64,000 bases of DNA from Mesocentrotus franciscanus (taxonomy: Eukaryota; Echinodermata; Echinoidea; Camarodonta; Strongylocentrotidae), in assembly GCA_037976565.1 (NCBI GenBank), contig CP137668.1, forward strand, positions 4,608,261-4,672,260, given 5' to 3'. Within the stretch, counting starts at the first letter, position 1. Every line of letters starts with the position of its first letter. The notes under the pieces are model-generated. The model had not been told where the DNA came from. It searched no databases and saw only the letters and a program-made list of their open reading frames with translations. This document shows positions 22,391 to 36,200 of the stretch, one piece after another. A program made the translations under genes and the position numbers.

Positions 22391-22990
22391 ATACTTTAGC
22401 CCCCCCCCCCACTTTGAAAAAAGAGTATGTAATTTTTGAAAATGTCATCTCCTAAAGTTTTCAACTCACCTAGGTGTACAAAAAAGAAGTTTTCCACGAC
22501 GTTAAATGACGTTAGAATTACCGGTAAAAATGATATTTAAAGTGTCTTGACAAGTGTTATGGACAGAAGAGGCGGCACCCCCGACCGAGAAAAAAAAAAA
22601 GAAGACAAAAAGTGAGATATTTTGTTATCAATTAAATTCATAGATTCACGTACGACCGTGTTTCACAAATTCTATTTTTAAAAGTTTGTGTTCAGCATTA
22701 TTTTCATAGAAATCCAGGTAAAAAGAAAGAAAAAAAAAGCGCCAGAAGTGCATTTGTTCTTAACATACCTATAAATCTTATTTTAAGACACATTTTATGT
22801 GCTATAGGTATCAAGCAAAGAAAAAGGTTTTCAAAATGTGGTTTTGGTGATGAAAAAAAGTATTATTTTGGAGTTACACCTCAGTTGGTACTTATAATTC
22901 TGGATTAAAGAACAAATTAAAACACAAAACAAGAAAGGAAAAGAAACAAAAAAGAACGAAAAATGCAATATCCAGACAACAGCATTCGGG
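22391..22990. other. Unassigned AT-rich sequence
   Basis: Contains a C-run at 22402-22411 and A-runs near 22590. No gene seen. Confidence 0.35.
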
Positions 22991-22993
22991 AAG

Positions 22994-23072
22994 AAAAAGA
23001 CGGTGTGTGTGTGTGTGTGTGTGCGCGTGTGTGTGTGTGCGTGTATGTGTGTGTGTGTAGGGGGTGTTTGTG
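22994..23072. repeat. (GT)n microsatellite
   Basis: About 75 bp of GT with GC and AT interruptions (GTGTGCGCGTGTGTG). May form Z-DNA. Confidence 0.9.
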
Positions 23073-23079
23073 TGAGGGT

Positions 23080-23995
23080 GTGTAATCATGGGAGGGTGGT
23101 AGCTTAAGCTTTTTCGTCAAATATGCCCTTTCTTTCTAAGAGGAAACTATTATGTCTCTACATGTTATACATTACACCTTAGTGCTTGATCAATACAAAA
23201 AAATATTAATAGTTGATGATAATGTATGGCATTTTGAAGTGAAAAGAGAGAGGGATGAATACTTAACCGAGTCGCGAAAGGCAGAGGAAGAGTGTCAAAC
23301 GTAAACAAAAATCAGCCAGTAAGTCATTTCATTCCGAGAATTATCTGTAATTGCTGCTAACTCATAAATATACAATAACACATCACCTCCAAAAAGGCGA
23401 CTGAAATATGAACTTAAACATACAATTTTATTTCAACGTGCGTCATCAACTTTCTGCTTTTAACTCTTTGCCTCATTACAACGATTAATTTTATCACTTA
23501 ACACACCCCCTACATTTAATAAGATTAAAGAATTACCTCTATAGCTAGCTGACAAGTCTTGCGAGAGGATCGTGAGAATTACCAAATCTATAAGTAGTAG
23601 ATTCGTATATCCTATCCATAGATCATACAAACTATTGGAACGGATATCCTCATTCTTTTTTACACGTCCGGGGAAACCTGTCTTACCGAAGTACATTAGT
23701 TTATACAAGGACCTGATCCAGTGGTACAGAGATGATGTTTCTCTAAAGTAATATCATTCCTTTATTTGCATTGATGGGGTTTCCTCTGTATAAATCACCC
23801 GTCTAGATGTGCCCCTTAAGGAACAAAGGACAAGCTCTGCACCTGATGACGACAACCTTTTTTTTTAGACCTGTGCGCCTTCTCCAAAAACAAAAAGAAG
23901 AGAATATTCCTATTAAGGTCCAGGTGAACACATGTGAGCTTTCTCATACCTTCTATTACTTGATATTACTACATGGACGTGGAAGAACGTTTATG
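23080..23995. other. Unassigned sequence
   Basis: Short frames only; no family or repeat recognised. Confidence 0.35.
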
Positions 23996-24185
23996 TGTCG
24001 TGGTCTAGTGGATACGTCACCGCACTGTGATCACATGGTTTGCGATTCAAGTCCCACCGCGGCACTAATGTCCGTTGGCAAGACGTTCATCTATATGTGC
24101 TTCTCTTCACCCTGGGGTAGTAAATTTGATCATGGTAGAGATGTATTCCTTGAATGCTTTGAGCTAAAGCCAGGGTAATCCCTTT
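23996..24185 (+). mobile_element. SINE, 5' half only
   Basis: Same head (TGTCGTGGTCTAGTGGATAC, GATTCAAGTCCCACCGC) and CACTAATGTCCGTTGGCAAG core as the other copies. It diverges after about 24120 and lacks the (ATT)n tail. Confidence 0.75.
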
Positions 24186-24352
24186 GTAGATGAGTGAGCA
24201 ATATAATTTTAGCTATCATTGTAATTATTACTAATGTTATACATTGTAGTGGCAATTTCACACAAAACTTTCTGCTCTCTTTTTTTTTTGGTGAACAGAA
24301 ACAGTTCAAATTTATGGGAAATTTGTTGTTTATGCCCACTGGTTTGTGTAGT

Positions 24353-24488
24353 CCTGGGCTCTGTCTTACAAAGAGTTGCGATTGATCCAAATCAATCGTA
24401 AGTCCTCCAATCAATCGCAAGTTTACAGTATCCCATCTCTTATGTACATAGCTGCGATTGATATCATCTCTTTGTAAGACAGGGCCCA
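24353..24488. mobile_element. MITE with GGGCTCTGTCTTACAAAGAG ends
   Basis: Inverted termini of about 20 bp: TGGGCTCTGTCTTACAAAGA at the left and TCTTTGTAAGACAGGGCCCA at the right. The interior also folds (TTGCGATTGAT against ATCAATCGCAA). A second copy is at 28680-28811. Confidence 0.82.
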
Positions 24489-24564
24489 GAATAACCAAAC
24501 CAGTGTAATTAAGTGCTTTTCAATTGTTTGTGATTATCAGCAAAATTTGTTTAGTAAACAAAAT

Positions 24565-24790
24565 TCCTCCAAAAGGTTCTTCAATTCAAGTTTGAGCGTT
24601 GATATCTCTCTCGTTACTATATTATAATTCTTGAATTTGGTATCATTGAAGAGCCTGATTATTTTCCTTTCCAATGACACCCCATTTGTAATGATTATGT
24701 AATCATAGAATGAACAGTACGACTGGATATGGGCCCCCCCCCCGAGTCAAAATTGAAATGTTGCGAAATGTATTGTTGTCAACAGTGAAT
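24565..24790 (+). repeat. Dispersed repeat A copy
   Basis: Shares TTCAATTCAAGTTTGAGCGT, TATCTCTCTCGTTACTATAT, TTGGTATCATTGAAGAGCC and GTAATGATTATGTAATCATAG with the copies at 10935 and 60450. Non-coding. Confidence 0.65.
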
Positions 24791-25099
24791 TTTTCATTTG
24801 TTTAGAGGGTGGATTGTGTTTTAAATCATGTTGAGGCGGTCATGCCTTAAGTGCAATATGTTTTTTTTACCTTTTGTGAAGGAGAATTCACCTTTGACAT
24901 AAATAGTGAATTTCAAAATGTTATATCTTCAATGTTACATTAAAAAAAACTGCAAGAAGAGGCTCATTTCGGTATTTTTTTAGGGGAATTCGTTTCGCAC
25001 ATAACAATAAAATCACATTACAGTGTCAACATTTTTTGTGTCTTTGTCTTTCTTCATTTCTCATTTCCATTATATTTTATTTTAAAGTTAAATAGAGAG

Positions 25100-25118
25100 G
25101 GGAAGAGAGAAAAGAAGA

Positions 25119-25155
<37 letters not shown>
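25100..25155. repeat. (GA)n microsatellite
   Basis: GAGA run at 25121-25155 preceded by an imperfect purine stretch. Confidence 0.9.
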
Positions 25156-25156
<1 letters not shown>

Positions 25157-28100
25157 GAGGAGAAATAACACATGGATACATATTAGACAATGTACAGAAA
25201 TGTTATTTTTGAAAAATACATTTAATACCATTTTGTCAATTATTTCACCAACAAAGTTGCAATACCTATTTTGATATTGTTACTTGTATCTCAATCAAAT
25301 TAATTAAGGTGCATAAAACAACAAATAAAAGGTGAGGATAATCAACCTATTCTAGTGTTGTCAATAATATGGCCACTTCCAGAAAATGTCAAATTATGTA
25401 AGTACTTACACATGGACTAAAATATTCCCTTAGCAACAACTACAATAATGCATATTGGAAATCTAAATGGAAAAAACAATAGACCTATGACATTATCAAT
25501 GTTTATATCGAGCTCTTGGGATCGCATAGTCTTTGTAATACCAATTAAAGGGAAAGATGAAGACATGCAGCATTGGTTCTCGGAGGGGGGGGGGGATTTG
25601 AAACCATTTGGATTTATCTGATGACACCTGTTATCACCACAAGTAGACATCACTTTGAAAAATATTGACATACATTATAATGTGCGCACCCTTCACCTAT
25701 TTCATATTAACTGCAAGGAAAAGTCATCATCATAATTTTAGTTTCTGAAAGATGACAGAGCCTCTCACGACAAGTTCTCTGTGGGACCCCAAGTTTCGCA
25801 GCTGCATGCAACGTTTGCACATACAACCACTAGTAACTCCCCACAAATTTGGTCCGGTGTGTATGCAAACTATGACACAATGCACAAGGGAAATGTATTT
25901 GAGGTATCTTCATAAACATTTGCTGGTCCTAAGTTACTTCATTACAACATGCTTGATTCAATTGAAGTGTTTCAATTATAAATAGCCCTATTCTTACTCA
26001 GCAATATATACAAACAAGGCACTCAGTTAAGCTAAACCAATGACATGAAATGCTTGAATACACACTTTAAATTTCATTTTGTACACAATGTATCATCCAA
26101 GTATTACACTACGATATGATGAAAAGGACAGAATTGATATATAACAAGAGTTCTACAATTAAAACATGAAGATTTAAAAAGAATAAAAATGACAATTGCA
26201 AACAGTTTTAACAAGCATACAAACACAATAAAGTCACAAAATAAAAGTAATATTGACTTCTGATTACAACAATAACATTAAAATACAAATACTTGCTGGA
26301 ATACTGAAGTTGGTCCTCAAGTCATATAAAAACCCAATATCTTTAAATTCATGTCCAAAATAAAATACTCTGTAAATATATTGCTGGAACCCTTTAAATC
26401 AAATGTCTCATCACAAAGCTCTGATTATTATGCCACAGCCACTCACAAGAGTAAAAGATAACACTCTAGAATTTTGTAATGGTTAGCTAAGGTTCAGACA
26501 CCTGTTCCATTCACAGAGCTTCGGCATCCTTTTGGGTATTCTGGGGAGAAGCCGAGGCACCCCACCCCCATTCAATTTTGTTTCTTTCTTAAATCGTGCA
26601 AATTTGTAATATTCTACCTGCATGAATATACTGTTACACCGACACACTACGCATGATTTTCAGTGTTTTGTTGTTGTCTGCACCATCACTTGCTGTCACA
26701 CCATATCCCATACCAGTTTAACTTGGACAAGCTGCTTCAGGGATTACCTCATCTCAGGTTCAAGATTAAGGTTTGTATACATGTACTGCAACAAAATATT
26801 TCTCCTTTTTTTTTTTAGAGGGGGAATGTTTGAAAATTATTTATACATGTAACTGATAGTGGTAAACTTGAATATCAGAGAAAAAAATGCTGTTTTTGTA
26901 ACGGTTTGTCCCCAATTATGGTCCGACGCCCATCAATTGAAAATAGTATACATACACCTCTAATACTCTGTGGAGTCCCATCTAATATAGCAAATCACCA
27001 GACTGTACGCGCCTATGCTCCTTACATACATGTACCAGGACATACTACATCTGCAATTCTACCGTTAGTTTTCAGACATGGGGGGTGGAGAACAGTTTGA
27101 ATGGGAGGTGGGGGGAGGTAGGCACCCAAAAAATGCTGATCAGCATGAAAAATATACCATCCCAACAAAAAACTTACAGAAAATGAAAAAGAAAGGGTTC
27201 TAAGATGACCAAGAAATGGCTAGTCAACAAAGAACTCTTTCACACAAATAGCCAATTTATACCAGTACTGAAAAGTATTGCATAAAAACAAAAGGGATTA
27301 CAACTGCCATAATTATGTAACAAGTATGTGTACAGCCATTTAAAATGCAAGGATTTGTGTAGCTAATATTCATAATGGTAACTTGTAATTGATAACAGGT
27401 ATAACAAAACAGAGCTCAAACTAGTTATCTTTCTGTGTACATTTCTCAGCTATTATACATTCTCCATCAGATCATTTGACAGACCACAACCATGCAGTTT
27501 ATAACATCCAGCATAAACTTTTTTTTAATTTTGTGGGATTTTACTCCTCACCATTACCATAAGTCAAACAAACAAACAAATAAGATGACTACAAATTGAC
27601 AAAAACATCACAACAATTTTTTGCATAAAAAGCATACAACTTCATTCATTTCAACAACAAAATATTTAAAAAAGAATAAAAGAAGAACTATATTGAATTC
27701 ATATGCATACATTTCAAAGCCTCGATCCCCAGTACTGGAATTATACATATACATGTATTGATCTCATCCATTATTTCTATCATTTCATGCCATTCTGTAT
27801 TTCCATAAACAAATATACACGTAGGAAAGTGGATGATAGGTAACTCAACAAAATATCTGTGACGGTGTGACCATATATCTGTGACAGTGTGACCATATAT
27901 CATGCACCTTTTTTTTGGGGTGGCTGTCATGAATGGCTTTCAACTAGAGAAGATCGGGTCTTCTATCTGAATGGAAGGCTCACACTACCTGTTACTTTAA
28001 TAGAGCTCATGTGACCATTTGGGATATCAATCTGATAGTATATACATTTTTTTTATTGTCATAAGAACATGAATACCTAAGATAATGTCATTACAAATCT

Positions 28101-28679
28101 AGTTGTAAGAAGTATCATTGCCATTATACCTGTGATGTTTAGGCAAGAAATATTGGTTTTTCATGGAAAAAAGAAGAGCCATTGGGACTCCTCACAGCAA
28201 CATCAATATATTGGAATCAAGTAAAAACATTAAAGCTGAAAATAATATATCCTTCAATCGTAGTGCCCTGAAAACAAAATATATATGCAACTAAATCAAC
28301 ATTGAGACAAAAGGAACATACATATACACACCTTTGATATAATACAATCATATAACCACCAGTTGAGCATATGTACAAATAAATCATCATTTTCTACAAG
28401 CTGAAGAAATTACAAAATAGCCAAAATGTACATATCAAGCAATGAAACAAGAACGTGCATGTTATTTAATACAACACGTTTCTAATAATCTAGTGGAAAT
28501 GATGTATACAGCTGAGAACTCATGTATTGATGATAAAATCAAAAAATATATAAATTATAGCAACTGACTCTCTTCTTAATACAAGTTAATTTGGGAAAAA
28601 TTATATGATTACTTTCCACGGTCAAACAAATATTTACCTCGATACAATAAAGATCATCTTGATGTCATACAAAATGAGA
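25156..28679. other. Intergenic sequence between the two genes
   Basis: AT-rich, with few recognisable repeats. Small features are a G-run at 25587-25597 and a duplicated TATCTGTGAC.GTGTGACCA at 27856-27899. No exon was recognised on either strand. Confidence 0.4.
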
Positions 28680-28811
28680 GCCACGTATTATAAAGAGTTG
28701 CATTTGATCCAAATCAACTGCAAGTCCTCTTATCAATCACAAGTTTACAGTCTCCTCTCTCTTATGTACATAGTTCCGATTAATCGCAACTGTTTATAAG
28801 ACGGGGCCCAG
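28680..28811. mobile_element. Diverged copy of the 24353 MITE
   Basis: GAGTTGCATTTGATCCAAAT, CAAGTTTACAGT, CTCTTATGTACATAG and ATAAGACGGGGCCCAG parallel the 24353-24488 copy. The left terminus is degraded. Confidence 0.75.
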
Positions 28812-29399
28812 ATCTAAATGTCTAAAAGAAACTAAAAGAAACACGCAATAATATTAGCATCAGTCTTTGGTAGAAATATTTGATCCTCGACATAAATAAT
28901 TTGCTTAAAGAGAACAACATGTACCATCACACACACATGTACATTTGATAAAGAAGTACAGATCATCATTGCTGATTCATAGAATCATAAATGGGTTTTA
29001 CTCGTTGGGCACATTCATATGTTCACAAAATTCACAAAATATGGACTTTCAAAATATCTCTCGTGAGTGACTAGAAATGCCACGGTTGTTGAGATGACCC
29101 AGCTTGATACTATCGTTTGGAAAGAAATTAATCTGCATGTGACGCATTAAGAATATATCCTATTCTATTTGTATCCCGACACAAAAAGATGCCATTCTAT
29201 CAAAATATGCATTAATTTGAATTTTTAAGAAGCATTTAAATGTTGTTTGTTTTTTTTTACAATAAAATTAGTAAAATGTTGTATTTTGATGTGTCCATTG
29301 TAAAAAATGCACCATTAGTTCTTGGATACCTGCATTGTATATTTGGTTCTAATAAACCAAAATTAAATTAAATGGAAGTAAACTTTCAACCCACGGTAG

Positions 29400-29992
29400 T
29401 CACATTTATTTGTTGTATGTACTATTAAAGTGACGATACCGGTTGCTGGTCTTAGAACTGGGATAGTTGTTTCTTTAGCCCTTTGGAAAAACATGGAGAC
29501 TTTATTCGATATAAGCTTACAAAACAGTCATATTATTGAAAGTTTGAGTGAAATAAACTTATATTTTGATCCTATATTTTGGCCCTGTATTAAAGCACAC
29601 ACCTAAACAGGATAATGAGGCCGGTGACACCAGCCTGCAGAACCCATTATCCAGGGTGTATACTTGATTTATCTTCTACTGTCTACCTCTCATAGCTCAC
29701 ATCTACCACTGATCAAGGTCCTTCACAACATATGAATCAAGTCCATGTGAGTCATCAAAAAGAATCAGGTTGTCCAATGGAGCATCACTATCTTCTGTCA
29801 AACTTTGAGAACGATTTCAGTTATGTCCTACTACACTGCTTTGGTCATCCATAAGAGTTTCAACCACTGTAAGTTCTAGTACATCTTTTTTTAAAACCAG
29901 ATGAATACCATTTGATTTGATACAACAAAGATTTTCCATACACTCCAGCCAGAGTTCATATCATCTCTCGGTATTCAACAGGTGAACGTCGG
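29400..29992 (-). other. Probable MGAT5 3' untranslated region
   Basis: This is the region downstream of the stop codon on the minus strand. The first AATAAA read on that strand is at 29501-29506 and a second is at 29405-29410, so a 3' UTR of roughly 0.5-0.6 kb is plausible. The true cleavage site cannot be fixed from sequence alone. Confidence 0.35.
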
Positions 29993-30212
29993 CTAATGTT
30001 CTGCTCCCCTGCACTCTTTGCAGAGCGCCACCTGGCCCCTTATGTAGTCTCTGCATGGACACACACGCTTGTGGTTGGAGCCACCCCCAGCACAGCTGTA
30101 GAGGAGATGGTGGGCCTGTGTGTAGCATCTTGTTGATAAGAGTGTAGACTCCATGGCTGGGGCATAGATCTCCTCCACAGCCGATGCACTGGAACACTTC
30201 ACTGCAGTGGCA
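29993..30212 (-). CDS. MGAT5: MGAT5 last exon with stop codon
   Basis: 220 nt from acceptor CCCCTTCAG to the stop TAG at 29993-29995. It encodes a variable, partly hydrophobic stretch, then LLYSCAGGGSNHKRVCPCRD and YIRGQVALCKEC, followed by four more residues before the stop. The CPCRD(F/Y).(K/R)GQVALC tail is diagnostic of MGAT5/MGAT5B. The extra residues after the last Cys are a small lineage difference. Confidence 0.96.
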
Positions 30213-33200
30213 CTGAAGGGGACAGATCACAGGATGAAGAAGAGTTACATATAAATTCTTATTCATACATATTAGAAGCTCCCTTAAAAAAAAAAATCAC
30301 ATTTATTAGAGATCAGTTGTGATTTTTTCCATTTATGTAATCAATTTGGAAAAAAATTGACAGGTAAGGTATGATATACATTAGCTCCTTCACCAGGAAA
30401 AGGACAAGTCCTCAGTATTTGTTAATTTGGTGTCCTATACGTTATTCAGGAATGTGGGGTTCTGCAAGTAAATTGATATAAATTGCATCACATCACCTCA
30501 TACTTGGTCTGATCTAATCTTTAGTAGGGCAATAAATTTAATACAAAGATCAGATATACTAAAATCTGAGATGTGGTACGTCATTAATGTCAGAATAAAA
30601 CAGCTTGTATTTGCCTAAATTGTCTTCTCCTGAAAGACAAAACAAAACAGATATGGCTTGTTCATACATGATGTGGGAAAGCCACACTTAAATCACAATT
30701 TAAACTCCATTTTCTTTTCTCAGTTATTTTATTTCACATCAAAAGGCTAAATTGTACACAATCGTTATCGAACATAGTTTACTTACTTTTCAATAGTTTC
30801 CCTGCTATTCAATTGTTTGAAGAATCCAGGTTCACATATAAGGTCTGCAAAATGAAAGAACAAAAGGAAACATTGATATGAGCATTAAGCAAGTTGTTAT
30901 GTTTGCTTGGAAACATTTGAAGTAATGATTATTATCAATTACAAAACGCTTAAATACAGCCCCGGCATAGCACCTGAAAAGCTCTCCGATCGCTACTGAG
31001 ATGTGTGATGTCACATGTTGAACATGATTTGCACAAGCAGACGATGTCCCATGACATCTCACACATTTTTAGTGCCTGTTATGTCATCTTGTTTTCAGTT
31101 ATTTCTCTTACTTCAGTACCCTCAGGCTAAAGAGTGCCTCACTCAAAACCCCGCGCATGGTATTATTTTGATGAAAAACGCAAGGATAACAAAATTAAGG
31201 AATCCGTCGCTTGTAAACAAAATAAGACACCATTGCATTTTCAGCTGCATGCACCGCGGTATGTTCGGCATTTCAAGAGGAAACAAATGCCTTCCACGCT
31301 ATCATTTCGGAGGGTTTGAATTTGAAAGTGTGGTTTCTTTGATTGTTTATTAAACTCTATCCTATGTATTTACAAACAAAAGAATTTAGTTATCAGAATC
31401 GGGGTCATATCCCTTTTGAATGGTGTAAAATTCCATCCCATTTATATACACTAAACTCATTATAATTTGAGAAATAATAGCATTGCAATTATGTTCATTC
31501 TTTATGGGATGTCGTCTGCTTGGGCAGGATTGGTTCATATTGTGACGGCATTAAAACATCGTTATTTTTCTGGCGAATCTCTCGCATATCCCAGATGCTA
31601 TTGAGGTGGTTTTATTTGTATTTTTCATAAATCACCCGATATGTAGTTGACCTAAAACTTGTACGATGGCTATCTGTTAGCTTACCAGTTTCTAGTGATA
31701 CGTTATTTGCCATATTTGTGATTTTCTTTGAACCGGCACTTTAAACAAATAAAGGTTTATCAGAAAGATTAATGCAAAGGCCACTGATGCACATTACACT
31801 CTTTTAGGACAGGCATTATTTTCTTTGAAATATGAAACACTTGTCTTTTTCTTTTATTGCAACATTTTTTGCTATTACAGCCAAGCACCTAGATACAAAA
31901 CATTGAAAGAAACTATGTAGGAAAAGGGGTTTCAACACAGCAAATATGCATGGGAAAAAAAGTGAATCTGAACTTGTATTGTATTGTATTGTATTTATCT
32001 ATTCATGGTAAAAACTCACAAAAAACAGGTAAAATTAACACAATAACATTGACAAACAAATATTTGAAAGAATGAAAATCACAAAGAGAGAATCAAATTA
32101 TACTCATCACAATTTGTACCCAGCCCCTATCCCAACTTATTAATGTGGTTGACAATTTTAGAATTCATTTGCATGAATTCCTACTAAAGCTATTTTGCAT
32201 AAAACATCACGGGAACGATATAAGTATACTCCTCATACTGATACATGTATGTCTGAAAAATGTTTTATGGTTCTGAAACCAAAAGCCATTTCAACCAAAC
32301 CGGAAAATGTGAGCGATAGCCCAGAATGGGTTAGGCAATCCGATACAAAGACATGTACCTCACACCGTCCCACATTTCTGTTTAGAAATAATTCTGAGAT
32401 AGAGTCGAGCAGAATTAATCATATGCCATTGCTTTCATCCATTGACAGCAAACTAGTTTCAAGTACCTTTATCATCCACTGAAAGCATAGGACTTTACAA
32501 GTAAGCTAAAGCATATTCAGTATTCTGGATATTGAAGAAAAAAAAAAGCTGTCACTTTCAAATACTATCTCATTCATAACCCAAAATCGCTATGCTTAAA
32601 AGATGAATATTTGCACTTGGTAGTTTCAGGACAAGAAAAAAAGAAGCTTTCTGAATGCACAGTGATTCCTGTTTGAGGCCGCAGTATTCTTCTCATTTCT
32701 TTATACTTAAGTAATATCTGCCCTGGAATCAACTATTGTTATCATTAGTTTTCCTACTTGTACAAAGAAATGACATTAGAATGAATTTGTAGAAAAGATA
32801 CATGTAGTAACTACATGTAGGAGATGTTTTAATGCCTCAGCCCACCCAAGGGTTGTCTGTCCGTCCCACTTTACCGTTATTGCGATGTTTCAAGAATCAC
32901 TTAGAATATGAAGTTCAAACTTGGTGTTGGTATGTATTACCATAGACAGAAGTTCTGAATAGATTTTGTAGTAGGTAGGTCAAAAGGCAAAGGTCATAGA
33001 GGTCAATTTATGGAATTACAGGTATTAGCCTCATTATCGTGATGTGTCAAGAACCACATGAGGTATTAACTTCAAACTTGGTGTGAGTATGAATTACTAT
33101 AGGAAGACAATCTGATAAGATTTTGGGGTAAATAGGTGAAAGGTCAAAGGTCATAGAGGTCAATTTCCATGAAATCTTAGGGTTTTAGCCCTATTATTGC

Positions 33201-36200
33201 AATGTCTCAAGAAGGATTTGAGCCATGAACTTAAATCTTGGCATTAGTGTGCATCACCATAGTGAGACAAATTGATTAGATTTTGAGTTAAAGAAGTTCA
33301 AATGTCAAAGGTCAAGTAAGTCAATTCACATGAAATTAAAGTCTTTTTAACCTTTTGTTATGGCTAAATCAATGATTACTGTAAGTTATTTCAGCTGTGA
33401 ACTTAAAACCTGTAACTAGAATGCATCAGTGTCTGGAGACAAGTGATCACATTTTTGGATTGTCAGGTCAAAGGTTGTAAAGATCAGTGGAAATGATAGT
33501 ATATATATAGGCTTTTTATTTCAAGAATAATTCAAGCCATGAACTAAACTGAATTTGGCCAGAGGCATATTGAAAACCAGTCGCATTTGTGTTGTTTTCA
33601 CCTTACTTACGACAGTACTGAGTAGCATCAGGATTGATTATAGCAAACGTGCTAACTCCCCGTTTTACATGTCTTAAATACACTTTGTATGTAATTTTAT
33701 TTTGAAAGCTGGGTGAAATGGATTCTCAAGTAGAACAGTAATAGTATATGAGTTAACGCCCTTCTGGCTCCAGACAGACGAATTAAGTGAAAAATCCCAC
33801 TAAAAATGTTTTCATTCCTGAAGAGCACAACATAATGTTAAACCGTGATAAGAGGCCTGATGGGCACATTTGTTTGCTTTGTCACTAAGATGATAAAAAA
33901 ATATTTAAAAAAACAATAGACACATAAACATTAAAAACAATTGTAGCTGCCCCTGCCCTTTGCAAATAAGATAAGACTTAATTTCTTCGACCACTCATAA
34001 ATTATTGAGAAGATGTCATCTGACGAAAATCCTGACAGAGTGAGTTAAAAATGAAGAATTGCAAAGAATTAAATTCCCTAGCTAGGAATGGGAACAATAC
34101 TGAGAGGTTGGGACTGAAAGCAGGAGCCGCCATAATACTGTAAGGGTGCGTTTATGTCTTGCCACTCAGAATCAGCGTTTCTATACCGTATGTACATATC
34201 GAACCCCACAGGCCCACTCTAGGAACGTGATTTTCGGGATGTCGCATTGCGGCATTTATCAACTCTTCACGATTCGAAATAAAGGCCTTGTCTCTGCGCA
34301 GCTGCTTTGCGCCGTTTGACCCGGGAAGCAGAGAGTTTCTTGGAGGACAACTAGAGCGCACGCTTTTTTATTTTCGATCCAACTAGTACTAGGCTACTTC
34401 TAGTACTATTGGCACTTTCAAAATTTCAAGTTTAAAAAGTCTGACTCGTTTTTTAATTCCGCTGTTTGACCCTTTTGCCTTTACACTCGCACTCACAGAC
34501 ATAATTATATGGTAAAGGTATAAACTACGGATAACAAATAGCCAAATTTTGTCAATCTTCTTGGAGTAGTACTTTAGCATGTGCACGCGATGACAATACA
34601 AAAGTTAATGCACGTAATCGCATGATGCGTAAACGATGAACAATGCATGCACAAAACAATGAACGATGGACGAGTACACACACATGCTTGTACAACAACA
34701 TGACACAGCACATGACGCGTGCTATTTCTCAAAAAACACACTTTTTTGGGCATTTCAATATACCCTTATCTAAAGACATTTGAAAACAGGTTTGCATTTA
34801 TCACTTTGAAAATTTGTCTGAAAGACATTTGAAAATGCTGATTCTAGGCACAAAAAGTACTATAAACGCACCCTAAGACTAAGATACAAAGGCAAGACTG
34901 TTTTGGGTACCTCGGTAGGTTAAGTCAGACTTATCCTTCACCTTAACTCAAGGGAAAGGGCGTTTCTTACACCATATAATGGTTAGTTTTATAACTTGGT
35001 CAATGAATAATTATTAAACATATAACGTATTATTTAGTTTAGCAATAATAGATACGTCCTGGAGGTGAGCAACCTGAAGGATAAACTATTGACAGATATC
35101 CTAGGCTTGTCACTCTGAGCTATTAAAGGTTACATATATTACCTGTAATCACTAAGCTCAAAAGATGAATATCTTTGCTTGACAAAAATGTAAACAAACA
35201 AAATAGTTTGGCTTTCACAAAAGGGCTTGTAAAGTTGAAAGAAAGCAAGGGTGATAGTGAGCACTAAAAAAAAAAAAGGTAATTATCAGGCCTGAAGAAA
35301 GGGGTCAACATCACTCCTGTTATCATATCCTGATTGAAGCCAAAAGGGCATCAACTCTATGCAACACCCTTCTGGCTCCAAACACAGAAGTGTTGTAGTC
35401 GAGTGGTTTGAAATTCAAAGACAGGGTCCGATCCCCGACAAGGCACTAATGTCCTTTGGCAAGGCATTAATCTACATTTGCCACTCAATACCCAAGAGAG
35501 AAATGGGGACCCGGTAGGATGACGAAAGCATTTGTGCTGGTAATTGCCTATAGATGCCCTCACAGTGACCATATGGTAAGAATAATCCCCAGAGAGTGTA
35601 GATGCTGCACATTGTGCATGAATGAATCCGGTGACCGGAGTAATAAAATGTGTAAAGTTCTAAGAGACGGTATTCCTTATTAAGCGCTATATAAATCCAG
35701 ATTATTATTATATTTATTATTTACATAACATCCGTACCTATAATTATATTTATACTTACTCTTATGCACTTTGAAGAATGTATGTACTTGCCTTAAGATG
35801 TTAATAATCTATTTTAAAACTAATGCCTGGACATTAAAGTGAAACGTCTTTATCGCTCTAACTCTATTATCCCTACAACAACCAGAGTCCAAGGTCAAAC
35901 ATAACAGGAAAAACATGTACATGTATGATGCACGATTCTGCGACATTAGCTCTATGGCTTATTTTGTTCTTATTTTTATTTTTGAATAAAGATATCACGG
36001 AGATGTAAACTCTTAAAATGATGTTCATAGATAACTACATTGCAGAAGAATACAAAGGAAAACAAATAAATTACAATAGGATATATTGTCAAAATTCAAA
36101 TAACTTGAATGTGGTAAATCTTCCTTTTAAGAACAAGCTCAGTGGAAGAGATAATCCTCTTCTATACAAAGGACTAAACAGTAAAAATATTAGTAAGATT

